Shown here in pieces: positions 36,601 through 45,605 of a DNA stretch of 64,000 bases. This DNA comes from Lithobates sylvaticus (Eukaryota > Chordata > Amphibia > Anura > Ranidae). The notes below the pieces were generated by a model, which saw nothing but the letters and a program-made list of their open reading frames with translations, was not told the DNA's origin and ran no database searches. The position numbers and the translations under genes were made by a program. How positions within the stretch are numbered: the first letter of the stretch is position 1; each line of letters opens with the position of its first letter. The stretch lies in contig CM053028.1 of NCBI GenBank assembly GCA_028564925.1, positions 629,882,995-629,946,994 on the forward strand, written 5' to 3'.

Positions 36601-39600
36601 TGGGAAGAAAATATAGGAGCTCTGTGTGATGGGACTAACACACTACAAGTCCTATGGGTGCTTCTGGGAAGAAAATATAGCTCTGTGTGATGGGACTAAC
36701 ACACTACAAGTCCTATGGGTGCTTCTGGGAAGAAAATATAGGAGCTCTGTGTGATGGGACTAACACACTACAAGTCCTATAGGTGCTTCTGGGAAGAAAA
36801 TATAGGAGCTCTGTGTGATGGGACTAACACACTACAAGTCCTATGGGTGCTTCTGGGAAGAAAATATAGGAGCTCTGTGTGATGGGACTAACACACTACA
36901 AGTCCTATAGGTGCTTCTGGGAAGAAAATATAGGAGCTCTGTGTGATGGGACTAACACACTACAAGTCCTATAGGTGCTTCTGGGAAAGAAAATATAGGA
37001 GCTCTGTGTGATGGGACTAACACACTACAAGTCCTATGGGTGCTTCTGGGAAGAAAATATAGGAGCTCTGTGTGATGGGACTAACACACTACAAGTCCTA
37101 TAGGGTGCTTCTGGGAAGAAAATATAGGAGCTCTGTGTGATGCTAACACACTACAAGTCCTATGGGTGCTTCTGGGAAAAAATATAGGAGAACTCTGTGT
37201 GATGTGATGGACTACACACTAAAGTCCTACACTTCTGGGAACAAAAATATAGGAGCTCTGTGTGATGGTGCTAACACACTGGGAAGTCCTATGGGTGCTT
37301 CTGGAAGAAAATATAGGAGCTCTGTGTGATGGGACTAACACACTACAAGAAGTCCTATGGGTGCTTCTGGAAAAAATATAGGAGCTCTGTGTGATGGGAC
37401 TAACACACTACAAGTCCTATGGGTGCTTCTGGGAAGAAAAATATAGGAGCTCTGTGTGATGGGACTAAACACACTACAAGTCCTATAGGTGCTTCTGGGA
37501 AGAAAATATAGGAGCTCTGTGTGATGGGACTAACACACTACAAGTCCTATAGGTGCTTCTGGGAAGAAAATATAGGAGCTCTGTGTGATGGGACTAACAC
37601 ACTACAAGTCCTATAGGTGCTTCTGGGAAGAAAATATAGGAGCTCTGTGTGATGGGACTAACACACTACAAGTCCTATGGTGCTTCTGGGAAGAAAATAT
37701 AGGAGCTCTGTGTGATGGGACTAACACACTACAAGTCCTATAGGTGCTTCTGGGAAGAAAATATAGGAGCTCTGTGTGATGGGACTAACACACTACAAGT
37801 CCTATAGGTGCTTCTGGAAGAAAAATATAGGAGCTCTGTGTGATGGGACTAACACACTACAAGTCCTATAGGTGCTTCTGGGAAGAAAATATAGGAGCTC
37901 TGTGTGATGGGACTAACACACTACAAGTCCTATGGGTGCTTCTGGGAAGAAAATATAGGAGCTCTGTGTGATGGGACTAACACACTACAAGTCCTATAGG
38001 TGCTTCTGGGAAGAAAATATAGGAGCTCTGTGTGATGGGACTAACACACTACAAGTCCTATGGGTGCTTCTGGGAAGAAAATATAGGAGCTCTGTGTGAT
38101 GGGACTAACACACTACAAGTCCTATAGGTGCTTCTGGGAAGAAAATATAGGAGCTCTGTGTGATGGGACTAACACACTACAAGTCCTATGGGTGCTTCTG
38201 GGAAGAAAATATAGGAGCTCTGTGTGATGGGACTAACACACTACAAGTCCTATGGGTGCTTCTGGGAAGAAAATATAGGAGCTCTGTGTGATGGGACTAA
38301 CACACTACAAGTCCTATAGGTGCTTCTGGGAAGAAAATATAGGAGCTCTGTGTGATGGGACTAACACACTACAAGTCCTATAGGTGCTTCTGGGAAGAAA
38401 ATATAGGAACTCTGTGTGATGGGACTAACACACTACAAGTCCTATAGGTGCTTCTGGGAAGAAAATATAGGAGCTCTGTGTGATGGGACTAACACACTAC
38501 AAGTCCTATAGGTGCTTCTGGGAAGAAAATATAGGAACTCTGTGTGATGGGGGACTAACACACTACAAGTCCTATAGGGTGCTTCTGGGAAGAAAATATA
38601 GGAGATCTCTGTGTGATGGGACTAACACACTACAAGTCCTATAGGTGCTTCTGGGAAGAAAATATAGGAGCTCTGTGTGATGGGACTAACACACTACAAG
38701 TCCTATAGGTGCTTCTGGGAAGAAAATATAGGAACTCTGTGTGATGGGACTAACACACTACAAGTCCTATGGGTGCTTCTGGGAAGAAAATATAGGAGCT
38801 CTGTGTGATGGGACTAACACACTACAAGTCCTATAGGTGCTTCTGGGAAGAAAATATAGGAGCTCTGTGTGATGGGACTAACACACTACAAGTCCTATAG
38901 GTGCTTCTGGGAAGAAAATATAGGAGCTCTGTGTGATGGGACTAACACACTACAAGTCCTATAGGTGCTTCTGGGAAGAAAATATAGGAGCTCTGTGTGA
39001 TGGGACTAACACACTACAAGTCCTATAGGTGCTTCTGGGAAGAAAATATAGGAGCTCTGTGTGATGCCACTAACACACTACAAGTCCTATAGGTGCTTCT
39101 GGGAAGAAAATATAGCTCTGTGTGATGGGACTAACACACTACAAGTCCTATAGGTGCTTCTGGGAAGAAAATATAGCTCTGTGTGATGGGACTAACACAC
39201 TACAAGTCCTATAGGTGCTTCTGGGAAGAAAATATAGGAGCTCTGTGTGATGGGACTAACACACTACAAGTCCTATGGGTGCTTCTGGGAAGAAAATATA
39301 GGAGCTCTGTGTGATGGGACTAACACACTACAAGTCCTATAGGTGCTTCTGGGAAGAAAATATAGGAGCTCTGTGTGATGGGACTAACACACTACAAGTC
39401 CTATGGGTGCTTCTGGGAAGAAAATATAGGAGCTCTGTGTGATGGGACTAACACACTACAAGTCCTATAGGTGCTTCTGGGAAGAAAATATAGGAACTCT
39501 GTGTGATGGGACTACTAACACAGTACAAGTCCTATGGTGCTTCTGGGAAGAAAATATAGGAGCTCTGTGTGATGGGACTAACACACTACAAGTCCTATGG

Positions 39601-39930
39601 GTGCTTCTGGGAAGAAAATATAGGAGCTCTGTGTGATGGGACTAACACACTACAAGTCCTATGGGTGCTTCTGGGAAGAAAATATAGAAACTCTGTGTGA
39701 TGGACTAACACACTACAAGTCCTATGGTGCTTCTGGGAAGAAAATATAGGAGCTCTGTGTGATGCCACTAACACACTACAAGTCCTATGGGTGCTTCTGG
39801 GAAGAAAATATAGGAGCTCTGTGTGATGCCTGCCACTAACACACTACAAGTCCTATGGGTGCTTCTGGGAAGAAAATATAGGAGCTCTGTTTGCTGCCAC
39901 TAACACAGTACAAGTCCTATGGGTGCTTTT
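24640..39930 (-). repeat. Giant 5' minisatellite of hAT copy 2 (about 240 units, ~15.3 kb)
   Basis: Near the transposase the 64-bp units read GATGCCACTAACACACTAGAAG with TTCTGCAAAG. From about 26 kb outward nearly all read GATGGGACTAACACACTACAAG with TTCTGGGAAGAAAATATAGGAGCTC, and the outermost units return to GCCACTAACACACTACAAG. Most units carry a GAGCTC site. Scrambled units occur near 25660-25740, 34260-34680 and 37135-37370. Plus-strand peptides such as MGLTHYKSY...FWEENIGAL only reflect three 64-bp units making 64 codons and are not genes. Confidence 0.97.
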
Positions 39931-40080
39931 GGGGTGCAGTGCTGTACTAACAGCACTGCGGTTGGTACTACTGAAATACTGTACTAACAGTAAGACACGC
40001 ACCAGACTAACCCCCAGCAGCAGCTAAAAACACACTAACCAGCAGCAGCAATGGACGATCAATGACAGGTAGCAATGGTT
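39931..40080 (-). other. 5' flank of copy 2 with two ACTA-loop hairpins
   Basis: Just outside the last unit lie two stem-loops with the same loop. At 39936-39959 the arms are GCAGTGCTGT/ACAGCACTGC (loop ACTA). At 39977-39992 they are TACTGT/ACAGTA (loop ACTA). CAG and ACTAAC motifs recur up to 40050. The sequence is probably the transposon's own 5' leader region between promoter and array, but no promoter is visible. Confidence 0.5.
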
Positions 40081-40945
40081 TAGCAAGGATGAGCCGAACA
40101 CCCCCGGGTTCGGTTCGCACCAGAACCTTCGAACGGACCGAAAGTTCGCGCGAATTTTCGAACCCTATACGTTATAATGGACGCGAACGTTCGAAATCAA
40201 AAGTGCTAATTACAACGGCCAATATGCATGTTAATGTCATAAAACAGGTTTGGGGACCCGGGTCCTGCCCCAGGGGACATATATCAATGCAAAAAGAACA
40301 TTTAAAAACTAACGTTTTTTCGGGAGCAGTCATTTTAATGATGCATAAAGTGAAAAAAAAAAAAGTGAAATTTTCCTTTAAATATGGTACCTGGGGGGTG
40401 TCTAAAGTATGCCTGTGAAGTGGCATGTGTTTCCCGTGTTTAGAACTGTCCTTGCACAAAATGACATTTGTAAAGGAAAAAAAGAAGCCATTTAAAACCA
40501 CTTGCGGCTTTAGGTTTGTTCTTAAGTAGAATCTGAACAGGTACATTATGAAGTGTAGCTCCATCCCAAAAAAATCTATTTTTAAGCTTTTTGGAGAACA
40601 TAGGGAGGGGTTATCACCCCTGTAACATTTGCTGTCTTTGCACATCTGTTCAGAACATGTCACCTCACTTTCCGTCCCAATGACAAATGTTTTTGGAAAA
40701 AGTGGGGTTTTAATTGAAACAAGGATTGGTGATAAAGTATCAGTAGAGAGGAGATACCTTTTTCCCAAATTAAATCTAACAGGATAGAATTTCCCTTCCT
40801 AGGGGTAGATTTCCTCTCACTTCCTGTTTTCTCTTTCCATTTGCAAGTAGGAGTCGTTTGTAAGTTGGATGTTTGAAAGTAGGGGCCTGGCGTATATACT
40901 CTGCAGAAATTTGCCCTATTAGATGTTGGTGTAGCCACAAGACTG
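40081..40945 (-). repeat. 3' terminal and subterminal region of hAT copy 3
   Basis: The outermost sequence GGATGAGCCGAACACCCCC is followed within 120 bp by at least six TTCG motifs, including the palindrome TTCGCGCGAA and AACGTTCGAA. Comparable motif clusters bind transposase in other hAT elements. The same sequence, reversed, forms the right end of the MITE at 1440-1887, without the outermost ~35 bp. Confidence 0.8.
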
Positions 40946-42200
40946 GTGGGCACAGGAATGGGCCCTGCTGTGAGTTAATAGATCAAGATTTGTAATTGCA
41001 TGCACCTGTTGAACAGGGCAGAAAAATTGGGGGTGGTGGTGGTGGTGGACGGTGTTGCCACAAGACTGTAAGCTCTCACAGTTACTCTTGGTGGGCGCAG
41101 GAATGGGCCCTGCTGTGAGTTATTAGATCAAGATTTGTAATTGCAAGCACCTGATGAACAGGGCAGAAAAATTTGGCCTTTGGCGGTGGTGGTGGACGGT
41201 GTTGCCACAAGACTGTAGGCCCTCATAGTTACTCTTGGTGGGCGCAGGAATGGGCCCTGCTGTGAGTTATTAGATCAAGATTTGTAATTGCAAGCACCTG
41301 ATGAACAGGGCAGAAAAATTGGGCCTTTGGCGGTGGTGGTGGACGGTGTTGCCACAAGACTGTAAGCCCTCACAGTTACTCTTGGTGGGCGCAGGAATGG
41401 GCCCTGCTGTGAGTTATTAGATCAAGATTTGTAATTGCAAGCACCTGATGAACAGGGCAGAAAAATTGGGCCTTTGGCGGTGGACGGTGTTGCCACAAGA
41501 CTGTAGGCCCTCATAGTTACTCTTGGTGGGCGCAGGAATGGGCCCTGCTGTGAACTATTAGATCAAGATTTGTAATTACCCGCCCCTGTTAAACAGGGGC
41601 TGAAAAATTGTGCCTTAGGCACTGGTGCTGGTGCCACAACACTGCAACCCCTCACAGATACTGTACTTGGAGCACAGCAGTCACACGTGTTGCGAAGCAT
41701 TTTTTTAAAAAATTGTAAGTACACGCCCTGTTAAACAGGGGCTGAAAAAAAATTGTGCCTTAGGCACTGGTGCTGGTGCCACAACACTGCAACCCCTCAC
41801 AGATACTGTACTTGGAGCACAGCAGTCACACGTGTTGCGAAGCATTTTTTTAAAAAATTGTAATTACCCGACCCTGTTAAACAGGGGCTGAAAAATTGTG
41901 CCTTAGGCACTGGTGCTGGTGCCACAACACTGCAACCCCTCACAGATACTGTACTTGGAGCACAGCAGTCACACGTGTTGCGAAGCATTTTTTTAAAAAA
42001 TTGTAAGTGTACGCCCCTGTTAAACAGGGGCTGAAAAATTGTGCCTTAGGCACTGGTGCTGGTGCCACAACACTGCAACCCCTCACAGATACTGTACTTG
42101 GAGCACAGCAGTCACACGTGTTGCGAAGCATTTTTTTATAAAAATTGTATGTACACGCCCCTGTTAAACAGGGGCTGAAAAATTGTGCCTTAGGCACTGG
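40946..42200 (-). repeat. 146-bp tandem array in the 3' region of copy 3 (about 8-9 units)
   Basis: It has the same two subfamilies as in copy 1, the GGCGGTGGTGGTGGACGG type outermost and the GTTAAACAGGGGCTG type next to the gene. Some units differ in GGT copy number. It lies in the 3' untranslated or downstream region. Confidence 0.85.
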
Positions 42201-42308
42201 TGTGGTGGCATGGATCATTGAGGAGGAGGAAGAGGATAGTCAGTGAACATAAGAGGACAGTCACTCAGCATCAGCATAGGCAGTCTTGAAGGGATGTGAC
42301 ATTAAAAA

Positions 42309-45300
42309 TTATTCGGTTATATCCGCCTCAGGTGCCTGGTAGCTGGTGGTGATCCAAGACTGATTCATTTTGATGAAGGTCAGTCGATCAACCGAGGCGG
42401 TGGACAGGCGCACCCTATGATCAGTGACAAATCCTCCAGCAGCACTGAATGTGCGTTCGGAAAGAACGCTGGAGGCAGGACAGGCCAGTAGCTCAATTGC
42501 ATACTGTGCAAGCTCTGGCCAGTGATCCATCCTCAGGACCCAGTAAGCCAGAGGATTTTCGGTGGGAAAGGTGTCCAAGTCTGACCTTGCCCCAAGGTAT
42601 TCCTGCACCATGTATATCAGACGCTGGCGATGGTTGCTGGAACCGATCATACCTTGGGGCTGCGGACTAAAAAATTGTCTGAACGCATCGGTCAGACGTC
42701 CACCTTCCCCACCGCTCCTTCTGCTACTGACCGAAGCCTCAGCAACTCGTCGCCCAGGACCAGGAGTTTGTAACCTCCCAGTTTCTGGGAACGCGTTGCA
42801 CAGACCTTTCTGCAAGGCCTCCCTGAGATGTCTCATCCTCTGCTCCCTCTGCGACGGCAAGATAAGGTCCGCAACCTTACCCTTGTACCGCGGATCAAGG
42901 AGAGTGGCCAGCCAGTAATGGTCCCTCTCCTTGATCCGAAGAACACGAGGATCCTTCCGCAGGCTTTGCAGGATCAGGGAGGCCATGCAGCGTAGGTTAG
43001 CTGAGGCATTCGGTCCGGAGTCTTCTGGGTCACTGAGGATGACATGATCGCCAGCCACCTCCTCCCAGCCACGTACAAGTCCACTGGTTTGTTGGGACTG
43101 TACATCATCCCTAAAAGACTGCTGCTGCTGATGCTGAGTGCCAGGCTCCACCTCCATGCTCACACAATCCTCCTCCTCCTCCTCCTCCTCCTCCTCATCC
43201 TCTTCCTGTGTGATGGGTGGGACAGAAGGAACACTGTCCGGATAAAGGGGGCCTTGAGAGGCAAGGAAGTCCTCCTCTTCCTGCCTCTGTTCTGCCTCAA
43301 GTGCCCTGTCCATTATCCCACGCAGCGTATGCTCCAACAGGTGGACAAGAGGGACAGTGTCACTGATGCATGCACTGTCACTGCTCACCATCCTCGTGGC
43401 CTCCTCAAATGGTGAGAGGACAGTGCATGCATCCCTGATCATGCTCCACTGACGTGGGGAAAAAAAACCAAGCTCCCCTGACCCTGTCCTGGTGCCGTAG
43501 TCGCAAAGGTACTCATTGATGGCCCTCTGCTGCGTGTGCAGTCGCTGCAGCATGGCCAACGTTGAGTTCCACCTGGTGGGCATGTCACATATTAGGCGGT
43601 TCTTGGGCAGGTTCAGCTCCTTTTGCAGCTCAGTCAGCCGAGCACTGGCATTATAAGATCGGCGGAAATGCACACAGACTTTCCTGGCCTGCCTCAGGAC
43701 ATCCTGTAAGCCTGGGAACCTGCCCAAGAACCGCTGCACCACCAGGTTGAGGACGTGAGCCATGCAGGGCACATGGGTGAGCTGCCCCTGTCGCAGGGCG
43801 GAGAGGAGGTTGGTGCCATTGTCAGAAACGACCATTCCTGGCTTAAGCTGACGTGGCGTCAACCACCTCTCGGCCTGCCCCTGCAGAGCTGCCAGAACCT
43901 CTGGCCCAGTGTGGCTCCTGTCCCCCAAACACACCAGCGCAAGCACGGCATGGCATCTTTTTGCCTGCGTACTTGCGTAGCCCCTTGTACGCCTACGGAG
44001 CACCGCTGGTTCCAAGGACAGAGCACTGGAGGAAGAAGAAGAGGAGGGGGTGGAGGAGAGAGGTGTGTCACAACCAGTAACAGTAGTAGCGTTTTGGAGG
44101 CGTGGTGGCGGAACAACCTCCAACACTACTGCACCTTGTCCTGCATCCCTCCCAGCTGCCAATAGAGTGACCCAATGGGCCGTGAAAGAAAGGTACCGTC
44201 CCTGTCCATGCCTGCTGGACCATGAGTCAGCGGTAATATGCACCTTACCGCTGACCGCCCTGTCCAGCGAGGCATGGACATTGCCTTCCACATGCCGGTA
44301 GAGAGACGGAATCGCCTTCCGTGAGAAAAAGTGGCGTTTGGGAACCTGCCACTGAGGAACCGCACATTGAACAAACTCACGGAAGGGGGCCGAGTCTACC
44401 AACTGAAAAGGCAGCAGTTGAAGTGCTAGCAATTTAGCCAAGCTAGCATTCAACCGCTGGGCATGTGGATGGCTGGGAGTGTACTTCTTTCTACGGTCCA
44501 GCAGCTGGGGCAGGGAAATTTGCCTGCTGCAATCAGACGTCGGTGTACTGCAAGTACTTGGTTGTGACACACCTAATTCTACACCTTCAGTCCTCTCAGA
44601 GCAGCTTTCAGAGAGGACTGAAGGTGTAGTGGGGATGGAGATCCCAGCTGATGAGGAGCAAGGAGAGGTCCGCTTAGTTCTTTGGTGTGGGTCTTTTATG
44701 TGTGCCTGCCAACGAGCTGCATGGCAGGTCGACATATGTCTGGTCATGCTTGTGGTGCCCAAGCGGCTGATGTTTTGGCCACGCGAGATACGCTTGAGAC
44801 AAATATTGCAAATAGCAGTGGTGCGATCTGATGCACTCGTCTCAAAAAAGGCCCACACCAAAGAACTTTTCTGATAACGTGCAGAGGCAGCGCCCTGCAC
44901 AGGCGGAGCTCTGCGGTGTTGTACAGTTGCTGTGCTGGCCTCTACCTGGCCTCCAGGGGGCATCCTGCCTCGTTGGACATGTGACGCCGCATCCTCCTCC
45001 TCCTCGTCCTCCTCCTCATCCTCTCTCCCTTCAGGCACCCACGTGGAGTCAGTGACCTCATCATCCCCTCCCTCTTCACCACTAGAGCAAACCTGGCAGT
45101 AAGCTGCAGCTGGTGGAACAGTACTGCCAGATTCCTCAAGCTGGGTATCATCATCCGAGCCTTCGAATCGTTGGGCATCCTCCTGGAGCATGTACCCAAC
45201 ACTGTGCTCAAAGAGTTCGGGGGACTCCTCAGGAGGACATGGTGGGTCTAGGGAAGGGGTGGCTGATGATGCCATTGAGTACGCGTTGGCAGCTGCTCTG

Positions 45301-45563
45301 TCAGTACCCTGAGCCTGGGTGAGAGAGGATGAGGAGGATGAGGAGGGCTTGGTCATCCATTCTACCAAGCCTTCAGCATGATGCGGCTCCACATGTCCAG
45401 CTGCCGAAAACAAAGACGCGCGTGTCCCATGGCCACGTGCTGATGACGATGCACGACCACGTCCACGGCCACGGCCACGGCCACGTCCACTAGAAACAGA
45501 GCCTGCCTGCCCTGTGTTCTTGGCTCTGCACGCTCTGCCTCCCCTTGGCGGTCTTCCAGCCAT
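42309..45563 (-). CDS. ZBED-type hAT transposase, intact (1084 aa)
   Basis: This transposase would cut and join the element's ends in the nucleus. Residues 25-38 are RG repeats, and 150-195 are acidic. A BED zinc finger spans about 232-283 (C252, C255, H276, H281). The RNase H-like core has D446 (HITADSWSS), D581 (VVSDNGTN), C600-H603 (CMAH) with LNLVVQ, R664-W665 (TRWNSTLAML) and, in the C-terminal dimerisation region (about 985-1066), E1036 (SSVLSERTFSAAGG). These match the conserved hAT blocks, so all catalytic positions are present. Low-complexity inserts (Ser-rich 495-515, acidic/Gln-rich 755-830) make it longer than most hAT transposases (roughly 600-800 aa). The start is chosen because copies 1 and 2 share it, ACAATGG is a good initiation context and the minisatellite begins ~26 nt upstream. 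A domesticated ZBED host gene is an alternative, but the near-identical repeat-flanked copies favour a transposon. Confidence 0.95.
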   Translation of the reverse strand: MAGRPPRGGRACRAKNTGQAGSVSSGRGRGRGRGRGRASSSARGHGTRASLFSAAGHVEPHHAEGLVEWMTKPSSSSSSSLTQAQGTDRAAANAYSMASSATPSLDPPCPPEESPELFEHSVGYMLQEDAQRFEGSDDDTQLEESGSTVPPAAAYCQVCSSGEEGGDDEVTDSTWVPEGREDEEEDEEEEDAASHVQRGRMPPGGQVEASTATVQHRRAPPVQGAASARYQKSSLVWAFFETSASDRTTAICNICLKRISRGQNISRLGTTSMTRHMSTCHAARWQAHIKDPHQRTKRTSPCSSSAGISIPTTPSVLSESCSERTEGVELGVSQPSTCSTPTSDCSRQISLPQLLDRRKKYTPSHPHAQRLNASLAKLLALQLLPFQLVDSAPFREFVQCAVPQWQVPKRHFFSRKAIPSLYRHVEGNVHASLDRAVSGKVHITADSWSSRHGQGRYLSFTAHWVTLLAAGRDAGQGAVVLEVVPPPRLQNATTVTGCDTPLSSTPSSSSSSSALSLEPAVLRRRTRGYASTQAKRCHAVLALVCLGDRSHTGPEVLAALQGQAERWLTPRQLKPGMVVSDNGTNLLSALRQGQLTHVPCMAHVLNLVVQRFLGRFPGLQDVLRQARKVCVHFRRSYNASARLTELQKELNLPKNRLICDMPTRWNSTLAMLQRLHTQQRAINEYLCDYGTRTGSGELGFFSPRQWSMIRDACTVLSPFEEATRMVSSDSACISDTVPLVHLLEHTLRGIMDRALEAEQRQEEEDFLASQGPLYPDSVPSVPPITQEEDEEEEEEEEEDCVSMEVEPGTQHQQQQSFRDDVQSQQTSGLVRGWEEVAGDHVILSDPEDSGPNASANLRCMASLILQSLRKDPRVLRIKERDHYWLATLLDPRYKGKVADLILPSQREQRMRHLREALQKGLCNAFPETGRLQTPGPGRRVAEASVSSRRSGGEGGRLTDAFRQFFSPQPQGMIGSSNHRQRLIYMVQEYLGARSDLDTFPTENPLAYWVLRMDHWPELAQYAIELLACPASSVLSERTFSAAGGFVTDHRVRLSTASVDRLTFIKMNQSWITTSYQAPEADITE
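43168..43199 (-). repeat. (GAG)n trinucleotide run encoding poly-Glu
   Basis: It has nine consecutive CCT units on the plus strand, against ten in copy 1. It encodes the acidic run at residues 791-799 and changes length in whole codons. Confidence 0.85.
44579..44629 (-). other. 19-bp perfect inverted repeat inside the transposase, copy 3
   Basis: Arms 44579-44597 and 44611-44629 are exact complements around a 13-nt loop. Sense translation is TTPSVLSESCSERTEGVE, in the linker between the BED finger and the catalytic core. RNA or single-stranded DNA could fold into a strong stem here. Confidence 0.92.
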
Positions 45564-45605
45564 TGTAGTCGGTAGTCCTGTGGGTGCTGCTGAGAAGAAA
45601 ATATA
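45563..45605 (-). promoter_or_regulatory. Putative leader-exon splice acceptor and start context of the transposase
   Basis: Reading in the gene's sense, TATATTTTCTTCTCAG ends at 45590, 26 nt before the ATG at 45563, which sits in ACAATGG. The pyrimidine tract plus CAG fits a vertebrate 3' splice site, and the same arrangement occurs in copies 1 and 2. Use of the site is inferred. Confidence 0.4.

Larger units (their letters stand above)
22720..40080 (-). mobile_element. Long hAT element, copy 2 (3' part lost in gap, 5' end truncated)
   Basis: It comprises the partial transposase, the ~15.3-kb minisatellite and ~150 bp of 5' sequence that abuts the 3' terminus of copy 3. No 5' terminal inverted repeat (TAGGGATGAGC) or target duplication is visible at the junction, so the 5' end is probably truncated or interrupted by copy 3. 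Confidence 0.75.

Noticed and set aside
39931-40060. TACTAAC branch-point motifs on the plus strand
   Set aside because: They match the yeast branch-point sequence but lie antisense to the transposase, with no following pyrimidine tract and AG on that strand.
43755-44165. Open frames on the strand opposite the transposase
   Set aside because: They recur at the same places in copies 1-3 only because the transposase sequence is conserved. Their composition is that of an antisense shadow.
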